64,000 nucleotides of DNA from Lyngbya aestuarii BL J (lineage in GTDB: Bacteria > Cyanobacteriota > Cyanobacteriia > Cyanobacteriales > Microcoleaceae): the NCBI RefSeq assembly GCF_000478195.2, contig NZ_AUZM01000006.1, forward strand, positions 92,571-156,570, in the 5' to 3' direction. This document shows, piece after piece, positions 12,288 to 19,381 of this stretch. The notes under the pieces were generated by a model. The model did no database searches. It had not been told where the DNA came from and saw nothing but the letters and a program-made list of their open reading frames with translations. Both the position numbers and the translations under genes were made by a program. Position 1 is the first letter of the stretch, and every line of letters starts with the position of its first letter.

Positions 12288-13295
12288 ATGAGCGAAAATC
12301 AAACTGAACCTCGTAAAATTAGTATTCTTATTGTTGATGATACCCCGAATAATTTACGATTTTTGTCGAGTATGTTGTTAGAACATGGGTATGAAGTTCG
12401 TAAAGCTATTAATGGAAAAATGGCATTAAGATCGGCTCAAGCTGAACCACCAGACTTGATTTTACTCGATGTCAGAATGCCTGATATGAGTGGTTATGAA
12501 GTGTGTCATGCTCTCAAAGAAAAACCAGAAACTCGCGAAATTCCGGTGATTTTTCTCAGCGCTCTTGATCATGAAAAAGACAAGGTGATTGCGTTTGAAA
12601 TGGGAGCAGTTGATTATGTCACGAAACCGTTTCAGTTTCAAGAAGTTTTATCCCGCGTTAAAACTCACATCACAATTCAACATCAACGACAACTATTAAT
12701 GCAGCAAAAAGCTCGGCTAGAAGAAGAAGTTCGCGCTCATAGAGAGACAGAGTTAGCCCTGAAAAAAGCAAACCAAGAACTTCAACGTCTTGCTAGTATT
12801 GATACTGTCACTCATGTGGCAAATCGTCGTTGTTTTGATGAATATTTTCAAGAACAGTGGCAACAGTTAGCCTTACAAAAAGAAGCAATTTCTCTGATTT
12901 TATGTGAAATTGATGAATTTAACGCTTATATAGAAACCAATGGTGATCCTACCGCAGATGAGTGTTTACGAACTGTAGCTTGGGCAATTTCTCGCCCAAT
13001 TAAACCCGCTAAAAATTTAGTGGCTCGTTATAGTGATGCTAAATTTGGTTTGATTTTACCGCGTACAACAGTCGCTGAAGCGTTTAGAGTAGCAGAACAA
13101 ATTCGGATAGAAGTTGCTCAGTTAAAACTCCATCATGCAGCGGCTCAAGTCAGTCCTTATGTGACCGTGAGTTTGGGGGTTAGCAGTGGGGTTCCGAGCA
13201 GCAAATCACAGCCCAAAACATTGATTGAAACCGCAGATCGAGGACTCCACGAAGCCATTAATCAAGGCTATAATCGCACTGTGATTCATCAGTAA
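12288..13295 (+). CDS. Response regulator with degenerate GGDEF domain
   Basis: 335 residues. The receiver domain (about 10-130) has acceptor Asp61 in LLDVRMPDMSG. A short coiled coil is followed by a GGDEF-fold domain (about 165-330), recognisable from SIDTVTHVANRRCFDEYF and the closing VSLGVSSG. The catalytic signature normally read as RYGGDEF is here RYSDAKF, and the inhibitory RxxD site is replaced by KPAK. It is therefore probably not an active diguanylate cyclase and may act as a c-di-GMP-independent effector or a GTP sensor. The receiver is closely similar to that of the gene 49 bp upstream, with the same VDDTPNNLR and GKMA signatures. Confidence 0.9.
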   Translation: MSENQTEPRKISILIVDDTPNNLRFLSSMLLEHGYEVRKAINGKMALRSAQAEPPDLILLDVRMPDMSGYEVCHALKEKPETREIPVIFLSALDHEKDKVIAFEMGAVDYVTKPFQFQEVLSRVKTHITIQHQRQLLMQQKARLEEEVRAHRETELALKKANQELQRLASIDTVTHVANRRCFDEYFQEQWQQLALQKEAISLILCEIDEFNAYIETNGDPTADECLRTVAWAISRPIKPAKNLVARYSDAKFGLILPRTTVAEAFRVAEQIRIEVAQLKLHHAAAQVSPYVTVSLGVSSGVPSSKSQPKTLIETADRGLHEAINQGYNRTVIHQ

Positions 13296-13359
13296 ATGGA
13301 ACTTTGTCTATTAGAGCAAGTCGGAGTTATTAACAGTACAGAAATAATCAATAACTCCG

Positions 13360-14997
13360 ATGAACTTTGATATCTTTGATGAAGACTATTATCTCAAAAA
13401 ATATCCGTATTTGCAACCCGCTATTGAACAAGGCATTATTCAATCTGGTTTAGACCATTTCCAACGCTTTGGCTTACAACAGGGGTTAACAGGCGTTTCT
13501 CGCTACTACGACGAAGCCTATTATTTAGCTAAAAATCCGGATGTGGCGGCGGCTGTCGATGCAGGAATATTCCCCTCTGGACTCGCTCATTTTATTGAAA
13601 TTGGCTACGAACAAGAAGGGCGAACTACTATTTCTTCGGATTACAATGATTTTGTTTATCGAGAAACGAATCTAGATCTAATCCCTTTTATTCAAACTTA
13701 TCCTTTCCAAAATCCTCGTCCTTTTCGCAATGGATTAGAACATTTTCTCAAATTTGGGGCTGAAGAAGGACGCTACAGCAATTCCTTTTTTGAAGCGGAA
13801 TATCTCGCCCGATATCCGAATATTATCCCCGCTATTGAGTCAGGAGTTTTGAGAACCGGACGGGATCATTATGAACAATTTGGGCAATTTGAAGAAGGAC
13901 GAAAAGCAACTTTTATCGGCACTTCTAATAGTGATACTTTAGAAAGTTTTGGAGTCGGTGAAGTTGAATTGATTGGAATCACTCCGGGCTTGGATGCTGA
14001 GGGTGATCGCATTTATGTTAATACTGGAAATCGGGGACAAGATATTTTAACGGGAAGTTCAGCTTCCGATACGTTTGTTCTTGGGACAGAGACTTCTTTT
14101 TTGATTAACTGGGATAATTCGGTGAGAGAAGTGCCGCCAAAAGATTTTTATTACAATCATTTTAATTCCGGCGGTATAGCAATTATTAGAAATTATGACC
14201 CCAATAATGATTTTATCAAACTCGGTCATAATAGCCCGGATTATTATGAATTTTCATCTCTCCCCTACTTAAACCAAACAACTCCCGACTCCCTCTCGAT
14301 TACCAGCAATAATGGTCGAAGTTTGGCAATAGTTGTGGGGATTACTGATGTTAATAATTTGAATCTAATTTATGGAAATAAAGCCACAGTTGAACGCAAC
14401 TTTTTTGAGGATAATTATCTGGTCGAAAATCCCGATGTTGATGCCTTAGTCGAAGCCGGAGAGTATCGTTCAGGCTTGGATCATTATGAACAAGTCGGTC
14501 AATTTGATGGGGAACGTTCGGCCAAGTTTATCGGTACACCGGGAAACGATATTGTTACTGCTTTTGGCATGGGTTCTCATCAAATTTTCGGGGTCGATGC
14601 TGTGCAAAGTTTGTATGAATTTGCCACACCCACAGGAGTATCTTACACCAGCGACGGTAGCGGCGAATTTGATACCTTAATTGGCAGTTCGGGAACAGAT
14701 ACTTTTGTTTTTGGTGATATCCTATTAACTTATAATGAAGGTCTACAACTCCAGCAATTTTATCGGGAAGAAGGGGAAGCCCTTATTCAAGATTTTAATC
14801 AAGAACATGGAGATCAAATTAAATTTCTAACGATATTCGATGAAACCTATAGCATTTTCCCATCAGGCGATGATTTAGTGCTAGCAATTGAAGGGGATAC
14901 GATAGGGGTTCTCGATGGAGGGGCAGACATCACATTAGAGCCTGTTAATGTGCAAGAAGATAACTTAGGATGGTATAAAATTATTACTTTGGGTTAA
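13360..14997 (+). CDS. Repeat protein with YLxxNPDV...HYxxxGxxEGR units
   Basis: 545 residues with no signal peptide and acidic composition. Five copies of a roughly 37-residue unit occur at about residues 8-45, 47-87, 97-138, 145-183 and 350-388. The best conserved reads YYLAKNPDVAAAVDAG and ends SGLAHF with EGR. After units four and five come short stretches (GTSNSDTLESFG, GTPGNDIVTAFG) that resemble worn RTX/hemolysin-type calcium-binding repeats. Proteins with these units are common in cyanobacteria, often beside RTX motifs, and are generally taken to be secreted or surface proteins. The function is not known. The gene starts 64 bp after the GGDEF-protein gene and converges on the DUF3747 gene. 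Confidence 0.85.
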   Translation: MNFDIFDEDYYLKKYPYLQPAIEQGIIQSGLDHFQRFGLQQGLTGVSRYYDEAYYLAKNPDVAAAVDAGIFPSGLAHFIEIGYEQEGRTTISSDYNDFVYRETNLDLIPFIQTYPFQNPRPFRNGLEHFLKFGAEEGRYSNSFFEAEYLARYPNIIPAIESGVLRTGRDHYEQFGQFEEGRKATFIGTSNSDTLESFGVGEVELIGITPGLDAEGDRIYVNTGNRGQDILTGSSASDTFVLGTETSFLINWDNSVREVPPKDFYYNHFNSGGIAIIRNYDPNNDFIKLGHNSPDYYEFSSLPYLNQTTPDSLSITSNNGRSLAIVVGITDVNNLNLIYGNKATVERNFFEDNYLVENPDVDALVEAGEYRSGLDHYEQVGQFDGERSAKFIGTPGNDIVTAFGMGSHQIFGVDAVQSLYEFATPTGVSYTSDGSGEFDTLIGSSGTDTFVFGDILLTYNEGLQLQQFYREEGEALIQDFNQEHGDQIKFLTIFDETYSIFPSGDDLVLAIEGDTIGVLDGGADITLEPVNVQEDNLGWYKIITLG

Positions 14998-15009
14998 TTG
15001 CCGACCCCT

Positions 15010-15055
15010 AAAAAAAAGTAGAGACGTGCAATTTAAACACGCCTTTACTCTCTCA
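15010..15055. terminator. Possible terminator between convergent genes
   Basis: Between two convergent stops there is an A-run, then GTAGAGACGTG, a loop AATTTAAA, and CACGCCTTTAC. This gives an imperfect stem flanked by A and T tracts, as expected of a bidirectional terminator. It also resembles the short GTAGAGACG-type hairpins often scattered in cyanobacterial genomes. The stem is imperfect, so the call is tentative. Confidence 0.4.
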
Positions 15056-15069
15056 AGAACTGTTAAACC

Positions 15070-16098
15070 TTACATATCTCTGTCATAGTATCGGTTAAAG
15101 AATCGGTTAGAATTCGAGTTAGAACGGCGGTTATAAATGCGGTTGGAAGTGGTCTTCTCCGGGGTCTTGTTAGCGGTGTTTTCAGCAGTATTATCAGTGC
15201 GGTTCAAATTCCGGCTAGAACGGCGGTTATAAGTGGTCTTCTCGATGTTTTCAGTGGTGTTCTCAGTGGGGTTATAAACTCGGTTAGAACGGCGGTTAGA
15301 AGTGGTGTTCTCGCTAGTGTTGTCAGTACGGTTGTAAGTTCGGTTAAAACGGTCGTTATCAATGCTGTTGTCAGTCGTATTTTCAGGAGTGTTGTCAGTC
15401 GTATTTTCAGGAGTGTTGTCAAGTCGGTTAGAGTTTCGGTTAGAACGGCGGTTATAAATGCGGTTGGAACTGGTGTTTTCGGTGGGGTTATCGGTACTGC
15501 TTTCAGTGTTATTTTCAGTTTTAGTTGGATTAATGCTTTGTGAATAAGCAGTTGCAGAATAGTCATGGGTAAAGTAAGTATGACCTAAAGTTTTATCTTG
15601 ATAGGTACGTTTTGCAAACCGCCAACCGGGTTCTAAAATAATTTTGACAAAGCCATTAGAAACACCATAGCTTCGACCAATCACAATCGGTTCATCGTAG
15701 GGATTTTCCCGAGAAGTTGCGACTAATAAAATATCATCCCCTACACCTCGAACACTCAGACTATGAGATAGGGCTAAATCTTCGCCTCCCATCCGCACAG
15801 AATAGCCATTACTATCGGTTGCTCGTCCACAAATTCCGGTAAAATCAAAGTTGAGTAATAACGGATCAACTTGAATTGGATTACTGCCACTTTCACTCCA
15901 ACACGGTGTCGAATTAGAAACCTGTTCAACAATCACTAATGAGTATCCATAAGCACGAGGAACAGCCATCGCGACAAATCGTTCTTGTTCGACTTCTCTT
16001 TGACCAAATTCAACTGCAATAGCTTCAGAAGCAACATTTACAGTAGATAAAACGGTCATCGCGAGGGCAGCCAAAGTTCGTTTAAATACACGTTTCAT
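15070..16098 (-). CDS. Secreted DUF3747 protein with Asn/Arg/Thr-rich tail
   Basis: 342 residues. The N-terminal signal peptide (MKRVFKRTLAALAMTV and following hydrophobic stretch) ends near the Ala-rich ASEAIAVEF. Residues about 30-190 match the cyanobacterial DUF3747 family, with FGQREVEQERFVAMAVP, PCWSE, DPLLLNFDFTGICGR and PGWRFAKRTY. The last 140 residues are low-complexity: repeats of N-T-T-D-N-T-P-E and of N-R-R-S-N-R, encoded by visible DNA repeats. The family is thought to be exported; its role is unknown. The basic Asn/Arg tail could bind surface polysaccharide or nucleic acid, which is speculation. The tail likely varies in length between strains. Confidence 0.85.
   Translation of the reverse strand: MKRVFKRTLAALAMTVLSTVNVASEAIAVEFGQREVEQERFVAMAVPRAYGYSLVIVEQVSNSTPCWSESGSNPIQVDPLLLNFDFTGICGRATDSNGYSVRMGGEDLALSHSLSVRGVGDDILLVATSRENPYDEPIVIGRSYGVSNGFVKIILEPGWRFAKRTYQDKTLGHTYFTHDYSATAYSQSINPTKTENNTESSTDNPTENTSSNRIYNRRSNRNSNRLDNTPENTTDNTPENTTDNSIDNDRFNRTYNRTDNTSENTTSNRRSNRVYNPTENTTENIEKTTYNRRSSRNLNRTDNTAENTANKTPEKTTSNRIYNRRSNSNSNRFFNRYYDRDM
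15360..15420. repeat. Short tandem repeats coding the low-complexity tail
   Basis: Within the DUF3747 gene a 24-bp unit containing GTCGTATTTTCAGGAGT is repeated directly and encodes N-T-P-E-N-T-T-D on the minus strand. Flanking DNA (15190-15340) carries looser copies of units with CGGTTAGAACGGCGGTTA. The near-identity at DNA level points to recent slippage expansion. Confidence 0.7.
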
Positions 16099-16410
16099 AG
16101 CTCAAGAAAACCTCAATAAATGTGTTCAAAAGACCTACGCTATTAATCTGGTGATCATAGAGTAGAAATTAATAACGTTGATAGACGATCCTCAGATCAG
16201 ATAATTTTGTGGATGTGACTCAATCGCTGAATAATTTGCTTTTTCGGATTCATCTCAATAGTATCAGAAGGTTTTTGATTTTTAACTATAAATAGAATCC
16301 TAGAGACCAAAAAACTGTCAAATTTGTAACAACTGTCGTGTCAGCTTCATTAAACAAGTCTTTAAAGTTGCGGTAAAGGTTCCGGAACCTCCAAGATTTT
16401 TTGCAGTCAT
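16099..16410. other. Intergenic gap upstream of the DUF3747 gene
   Basis: 312 bp. No gene is seen. It should carry the leftward promoter of the DUF3747 gene. A perfect 14-bp palindrome AGGTTCCGGAACCT lies at 16377-16390; it may be an operator or chance. Confidence 0.4.
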
Positions 16411-16598
16411 TCAGTGAGTAGCTGTTGCGGGTTTATATTGTAGATCCCGTTTAGGAACGCCTAGTTCCCGTGTTTTTGCGGCAAATTCCAGCAAAATTCC
16501 ATCGGGATCAAAGAAATAAAACGAGGAGATAAATTTCGAGCCATATCCCGACAAACTAAGGCTAAATGATTTATACCTTGTAATTTAAACTGATTCAT
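16411..16598 (-). pseudogene. Remnant of a VOC-family (glyoxalase-like) gene with internal deletion
   Basis: Reading leftward from an ATG at 16598 gives MNQFKLQGINHLALVCRDMA, the typical start of a vicinal-oxygen-chelate (glyoxalase/dioxygenase) protein. Shortly after, in another frame, comes SFYFFDPDGILLEFAAKTRE and a terminus QYKPATATH with a TGA at 16411. In intact relatives about 80-100 residues separate these pieces. The central part has therefore been deleted and the frame is broken. Only 188 bp remain, too few for a working enzyme. Confidence 0.8.
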
Positions 16599-16766
16599 CA
16601 GCAAGCCCCAATTCTATTTTAGGAAAAATCAATCTGAAAATATTGTTGTGTACTATTTTTGGCACAGTCCGGTTAAATGTCAATCTGTCATCAAACATAA
16701 ATCAAGGGTGAGTCAAGCCCCACCCCGATTTTAGTTAAAAATCATTTACAAAATTGTGGATGATGC

Positions 16767-17621
16767 TTACGCACAAACGAGGGGTTCAGAAGCCACCTCA
16801 ATAACTTTCCGCCCCACAGACGCCGCTACCGGACGTAAATTTTTCACTAACTGTATCATGTCTGCTAACGACAACGCCTGACGCGCATCAGAGACAGATT
16901 TCTCCGGTTCGGGATGACACTCTACCATGATGCCATCGGCACCACAAGCGACGGCCGCCCGTGCCAGGGGTTCAACGAGTTCTCGTTTTCCGGCAGCATG
17001 AGACGGGTCAACGATGATGGGAAGATGGGTTAACTGTTTGAGTCCGACGACTCCCCCCAAGTCCAGAACATTGCGAGTGAAACTATCGAAACTGCGAATT
17101 CCTCGCTCACACAAGATGACATCGGGGTTGCCATGCGCCATAATATATTCAGCCGCCATGATGAATTCTTCGAGAGTCGCCGCTAGTCCTCGCTTCAAAA
17201 TCACAGGTTTTCCGGCTTGTCCGATGGCTTTGAGTAACTCGAAATTCTGCATATTACGGCTACCGATTTGCAACACATCGGCGTAGGTGACAACAGATTC
17301 AATTTGCGGAATAGACATCACTTCTGTCACGACAGGAACGTTATAACGCTGACTGACCCCCTGTAAAATTTTTAATCCTTCCAAGCCAAGACCTTGAAAG
17401 GAATAAGGAGAAGTACGCGGTTTGTAGACACCGCCTCGCAACAGTTGAACAGGGGTTTTTATTAACTGTTCGGCGACTTGTTCCATTTGTTCGAGACTTT
17501 CAACGGTACAGGGGCCACCAATAATCAACAATTCTTGACCGCCAACGGTTATCTGTTCGTTAATTTTAATCTGGGTTTGGTGTTCGGGATGGGTTTTGCT
17601 GACGAGTTTAGCTTGAGACAT
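16767..17621 (-). CDS. aroF: 3-deoxy-7-phosphoheptulonate (DAHP) synthase
   Basis: First enzyme of the shikimate pathway, joining phosphoenolpyruvate and erythrose 4-phosphate in the cytosol. The 284 residues match the type I-beta family: IIGGPCTVES, LLRGGVYKPRTSPYSFQG, LQIGSRNMQNFELL, GLAATLEEF, LCERGIRSF and DPSHAAGKR. It lacks the N-terminal ferredoxin-like regulatory domain of the Thermotoga enzyme, so feedback by aromatic amino acids at protein level is less obvious. A good AAGGAG site precedes the ATG. The 300-nt leader carries two short aromatic-rich frames, each followed by an intrinsic terminator. Expression is therefore probably controlled by attenuation according to charged tRNA for Tyr, Phe and Trp. 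Confidence 0.96.
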   Translation of the reverse strand: MSQAKLVSKTHPEHQTQIKINEQITVGGQELLIIGGPCTVESLEQMEQVAEQLIKTPVQLLRGGVYKPRTSPYSFQGLGLEGLKILQGVSQRYNVPVVTEVMSIPQIESVVTYADVLQIGSRNMQNFELLKAIGQAGKPVILKRGLAATLEEFIMAAEYIMAHGNPDVILCERGIRSFDSFTRNVLDLGGVVGLKQLTHLPIIVDPSHAAGKRELVEPLARAAVACGADGIMVECHPEPEKSVSDARQALSLADMIQLVKNLRPVAASVGRKVIEVASEPLVCA

Positions 17622-17653
17622 GGTGAAATTCTCCTTAAGTTTGTGAATGAGTC

Positions 17654-17686
17654 AAAAAAAAACCCAGAACTTCAGGTGTTCCGGGT
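17654..17686 (-). terminator. aroF attenuator terminator (proximal)
   Basis: On the minus strand ACCCGGAAC, loop ACCTGAA, GTTCTGGGT forms a 9-bp stem with one G-U pair, followed at once by nine T residues. It lies 32 nt before the aroF start, inside the aroF leader, so it must be conditional. Its 5' arm can instead pair with TTCCGGGT at 17714-17721 (8 bp), which overlaps the stop codon of the upstream leader peptide. Confidence 0.88.
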
Positions 17687-17711
17687 GAGGTTAAAGAACC
17701 AGCATGAAAAC

Positions 17712-17774
17712 TTACCCGGAATGTGTTCGGGGCCAAAAATAAAAGCCATAAAAGTAGGTGTAAAGTAAAGTCAT
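17712..17774 (-). CDS. Aromatic leader peptide B of aroF
   Basis: A 20-codon frame reads MTLLYTYFYGFYFWPRTHSG and ends TAA. Residues 5-14 contain eight aromatic residues (four Tyr, three Phe, one Trp). It sits 25 nt before the 5' arm of an intrinsic terminator, in the leader of the DAHP synthase gene. Its stop codon lies within TTCCGGGT, the strand that can form an antiterminator. A ribosome stalled on the aromatic codons would leave that strand free; a ribosome reaching the stop would cover it. This is the classical attenuation arrangement. The Shine-Dalgarno before the ATG is weak. An in-frame upstream ATG exists but would run through another terminator, so the short form is preferred. Confidence 0.8.
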   Translation of the reverse strand: MTLLYTYFYGFYFWPRTHSG

Positions 17775-17813
17775 CGCTGTTGAGTAATATGGGAAAATCT
17801 GTTGTGAGCAACT

Positions 17814-17841
17814 AAAAAGCCGCAGGTCTAACTTCTGCGGC
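17814..17841 (-). terminator. aroF attenuator terminator (distal)
   Basis: On the minus strand GCCGCAG, a 9-nt loop AAGTTAGAC, CTGCGGC and TTTTT form a 7-bp GC-rich intrinsic terminator. No other leftward gene lies upstream that it could end, since def runs rightward from 18147. It therefore lies within the aroF leader. GGTTCACCG (about 17879-17887), at the end of leader peptide A, can pair over 9 bp (one G-U) with the sequence spanning 17838-17846, which includes the top of the 5' arm. Confidence 0.78.
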
Positions 17842-17870
17842 TCACCTTGAGTATCCATGAAAGACTGGAC

Positions 17871-17927
17871 TCACTCTCGGTGAACCGGGCTAAACCAATA
17901 ATAAAAATAGCTATTCGCTGTGAACAT
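17871..17927 (-). CDS. Aromatic leader peptide A of aroF
   Basis: An 18-codon frame reads MFTANSYFYYWFSPVHRE and ends TGA. Residues 7-12 are six consecutive aromatics (Tyr, Phe, Tyr, Tyr, Trp, Phe). It precedes the distal terminator at 17814-17841, and its last codons hold the strand able to form an antiterminator. The layout repeats that of leader peptide B, so the two peptides form a tandem attenuator in front of aroF. A possible promoter further upstream has TTGACT at 17995-18000 and a poor -10 (TACCTT, 17972-17977). The ribosome binding site is weak. Confidence 0.75.
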   Translation of the reverse strand: MFTANSYFYYWFSPVHRE

Positions 17928-18146
17928 AAGTTGCTGGCTCTTTTTGTTGAGTTGAATCATATCTAGTTAAGAAGGTAACAGAGGAAAGCCAGAAAGTCAA
18001 TTGATTGCTATTGACCGTCTGCTCAACTCCTGACTCCGCTTTGTGATAACCGAACTATATTCCTCGTCTTGACCTCACTCCAAGGGTTGCGAAGATCCTT
18101 TAAGATGAAAGTAGAACGGTAATTACGCAAGCGAGTGACGAAATCC

Positions 18147-18719
18147 ATGACATCTCAAGTAATAGTTGAAAAGCAAAAGTTAGACAATCCCCCCTTTCAA
18201 ATTCATTATCTTGGCGATCGCGTTCTGCGTCAGTCAGCTAAACGGATCTCTCGTGTCGATGACGAGACTCGCAGACTCATACGAGAGATGCTACAAACGA
18301 TGTATAGTGCTGATGGTATCGGTTTGGCGGCGCCACAAGTCGGAGTTCAAAAGCAACTGATTGTGATTGACTGCGAACCGGATAATGCTGCAACTCCTCC
18401 TCTGATTTTGATCAACCCAACCATTAAGAAGTCGAGTCAAGAAATCTCTCCGTTTCAAGAAGGATGTTTAAGTATTCCAGGGGTTTATATGGATGTGACT
18501 CGCCCCGAAGTGATTGAAGTTTCGTTTAAAGATGAAACCGGGCGCCCCCGTACTATCCGAGCAAATGAATTGTTATCACGCGCGATTCAACATGAAATGG
18601 ATCACCTCGAAGGGGTATTATTTGTAGACCGTGTGGAAAATCAACTCGCCCTCACCCAAGAGTTGACCAAATATAAATTTTCTCCTAAAGCAGTTAAGCC
18701 CATGAAGCCCATGAAGTGA
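18147..18719 (+). CDS. def: Peptide deformylase
   Basis: Removes the N-formyl group from new proteins at the ribosome; a metal-dependent enzyme. The 190 residues contain the three family motifs GIGLAAPQVG, EGCLSIPG (metal-binding Cys) and QHEMDHLEG (HExxH metal site). An in-frame GTG twelve bases earlier (18135) would add four residues; the ATG at 18147 is preferred. The length and the short basic tail (KAVKPMKPMK) fit cyanobacterial forms. The gene diverges from aroF, so the 500-bp region between them holds both promoters. Confidence 0.96.
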   Translation: MTSQVIVEKQKLDNPPFQIHYLGDRVLRQSAKRISRVDDETRRLIREMLQTMYSADGIGLAAPQVGVQKQLIVIDCEPDNAATPPLILINPTIKKSSQEISPFQEGCLSIPGVYMDVTRPEVIEVSFKDETGRPRTIRANELLSRAIQHEMDHLEGVLFVDRVENQLALTQELTKYKFSPKAVKPMKPMK

Positions 18720-18836
18720 TAATTTTTGGGGGAGGAAGTTGGTACAAGCAATTGCTAATTTCTCAACCCCTAGCTTTTAGGCAAGGTAAATATTACCATG
18801 AGTTAAGATTTCTTAACAAATTGGGTGAAAACGAAT

Positions 18837-19040
18837 ATGGTTGGAACGCCAAAGAGCTCCTTATTTTTAGGTGGTTCGTGTATCGCAGGAATTGCCGCCG
18901 TTGGTTCCATTTTTGAACTTTCTTCAGGACAGCCTGAACTGGGCGGAACGGTGACGACCGTTATTTTACTCCTCAGCATCCCTTTGGGTGGGTTGTTGTT
19001 TTGGGCAGCAGTTCGGGATGCTCAAGCCAACCAAGAATAG
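18837..19040 (+). CDS. Small two-segment membrane protein
   Basis: 67 residues (ATG at 18837; an in-frame GTG at 18825 would add four). Two hydrophobic stretches, around LFLGGSCIAGIAAVGSIFEL and TVTTVILLLSIPLGGLLFWA, should cross the membrane, with a polar turn SSGQPELGG and a charged tail RDAQANQE. I do not recognise a named family. The clean hydrophobic pattern and its position after def on the same strand argue for a real gene. Confidence 0.65.
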   Translation: MVGTPKSSLFLGGSCIAGIAAVGSIFELSSGQPELGGTVTTVILLLSIPLGGLLFWAAVRDAQANQE

Positions 19041-19085
19041 TTTGATTGAGTCACAGATTACTCCGCCCCCATGACCCCCAAAATT

Positions 19086-19338
19086 GGCAGGGCCGTGCGC
19101 GTTAAGGCCCTAAAACTTGATTTGTGGGGAGGTAGGGAGGTAGGGAGGTAGGGAGATGGTGAGTCCACCCCCGTGCGCGGGAACAAGCGCGTTGAGGGGA
19201 GTGGCTATCCCGTTGGGGGGGAATTTTTATTAATAACAAGCTATTTTTCATCTCCAAAAAATCCTCTCCCCACCTCCCCATCACCCCATAACCCCATCAC
19301 CCCCGACAATTTTTAACTGAGAATGAAACAGCCCTGCC
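19086..19338. mobile_element. Miniature inverted-repeat element, long copy
   Basis: 253 bp bounded by GGCAGGGC and GCCCTGCC. The left end (CCGTGCGCGTTAAGGCCCTA and on through TTGATTTGTGGGG) and the right end (CAATTTTTAACTGAGAATGA and on) recur in opposite orientation at 33576-33744. The interior has a minisatellite of GGTAGGGA units and extra GC-rich DNA absent from the second copy. It has no coding capacity. No target duplication is obvious here, unlike the other copy. Confidence 0.78.
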
Positions 19339-19381
19339 AGAGTTGGGGGATTTAGAGGGCTGAATACAGAATTCAAATTCT

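Noticed and set aside
17775..17846. Longer in-frame version of leader peptide B starting at ATG 17846
   Set aside because: It would be translated across the distal terminator hairpin and has no better ribosome site; the 20-residue version suits the attenuator geometry.
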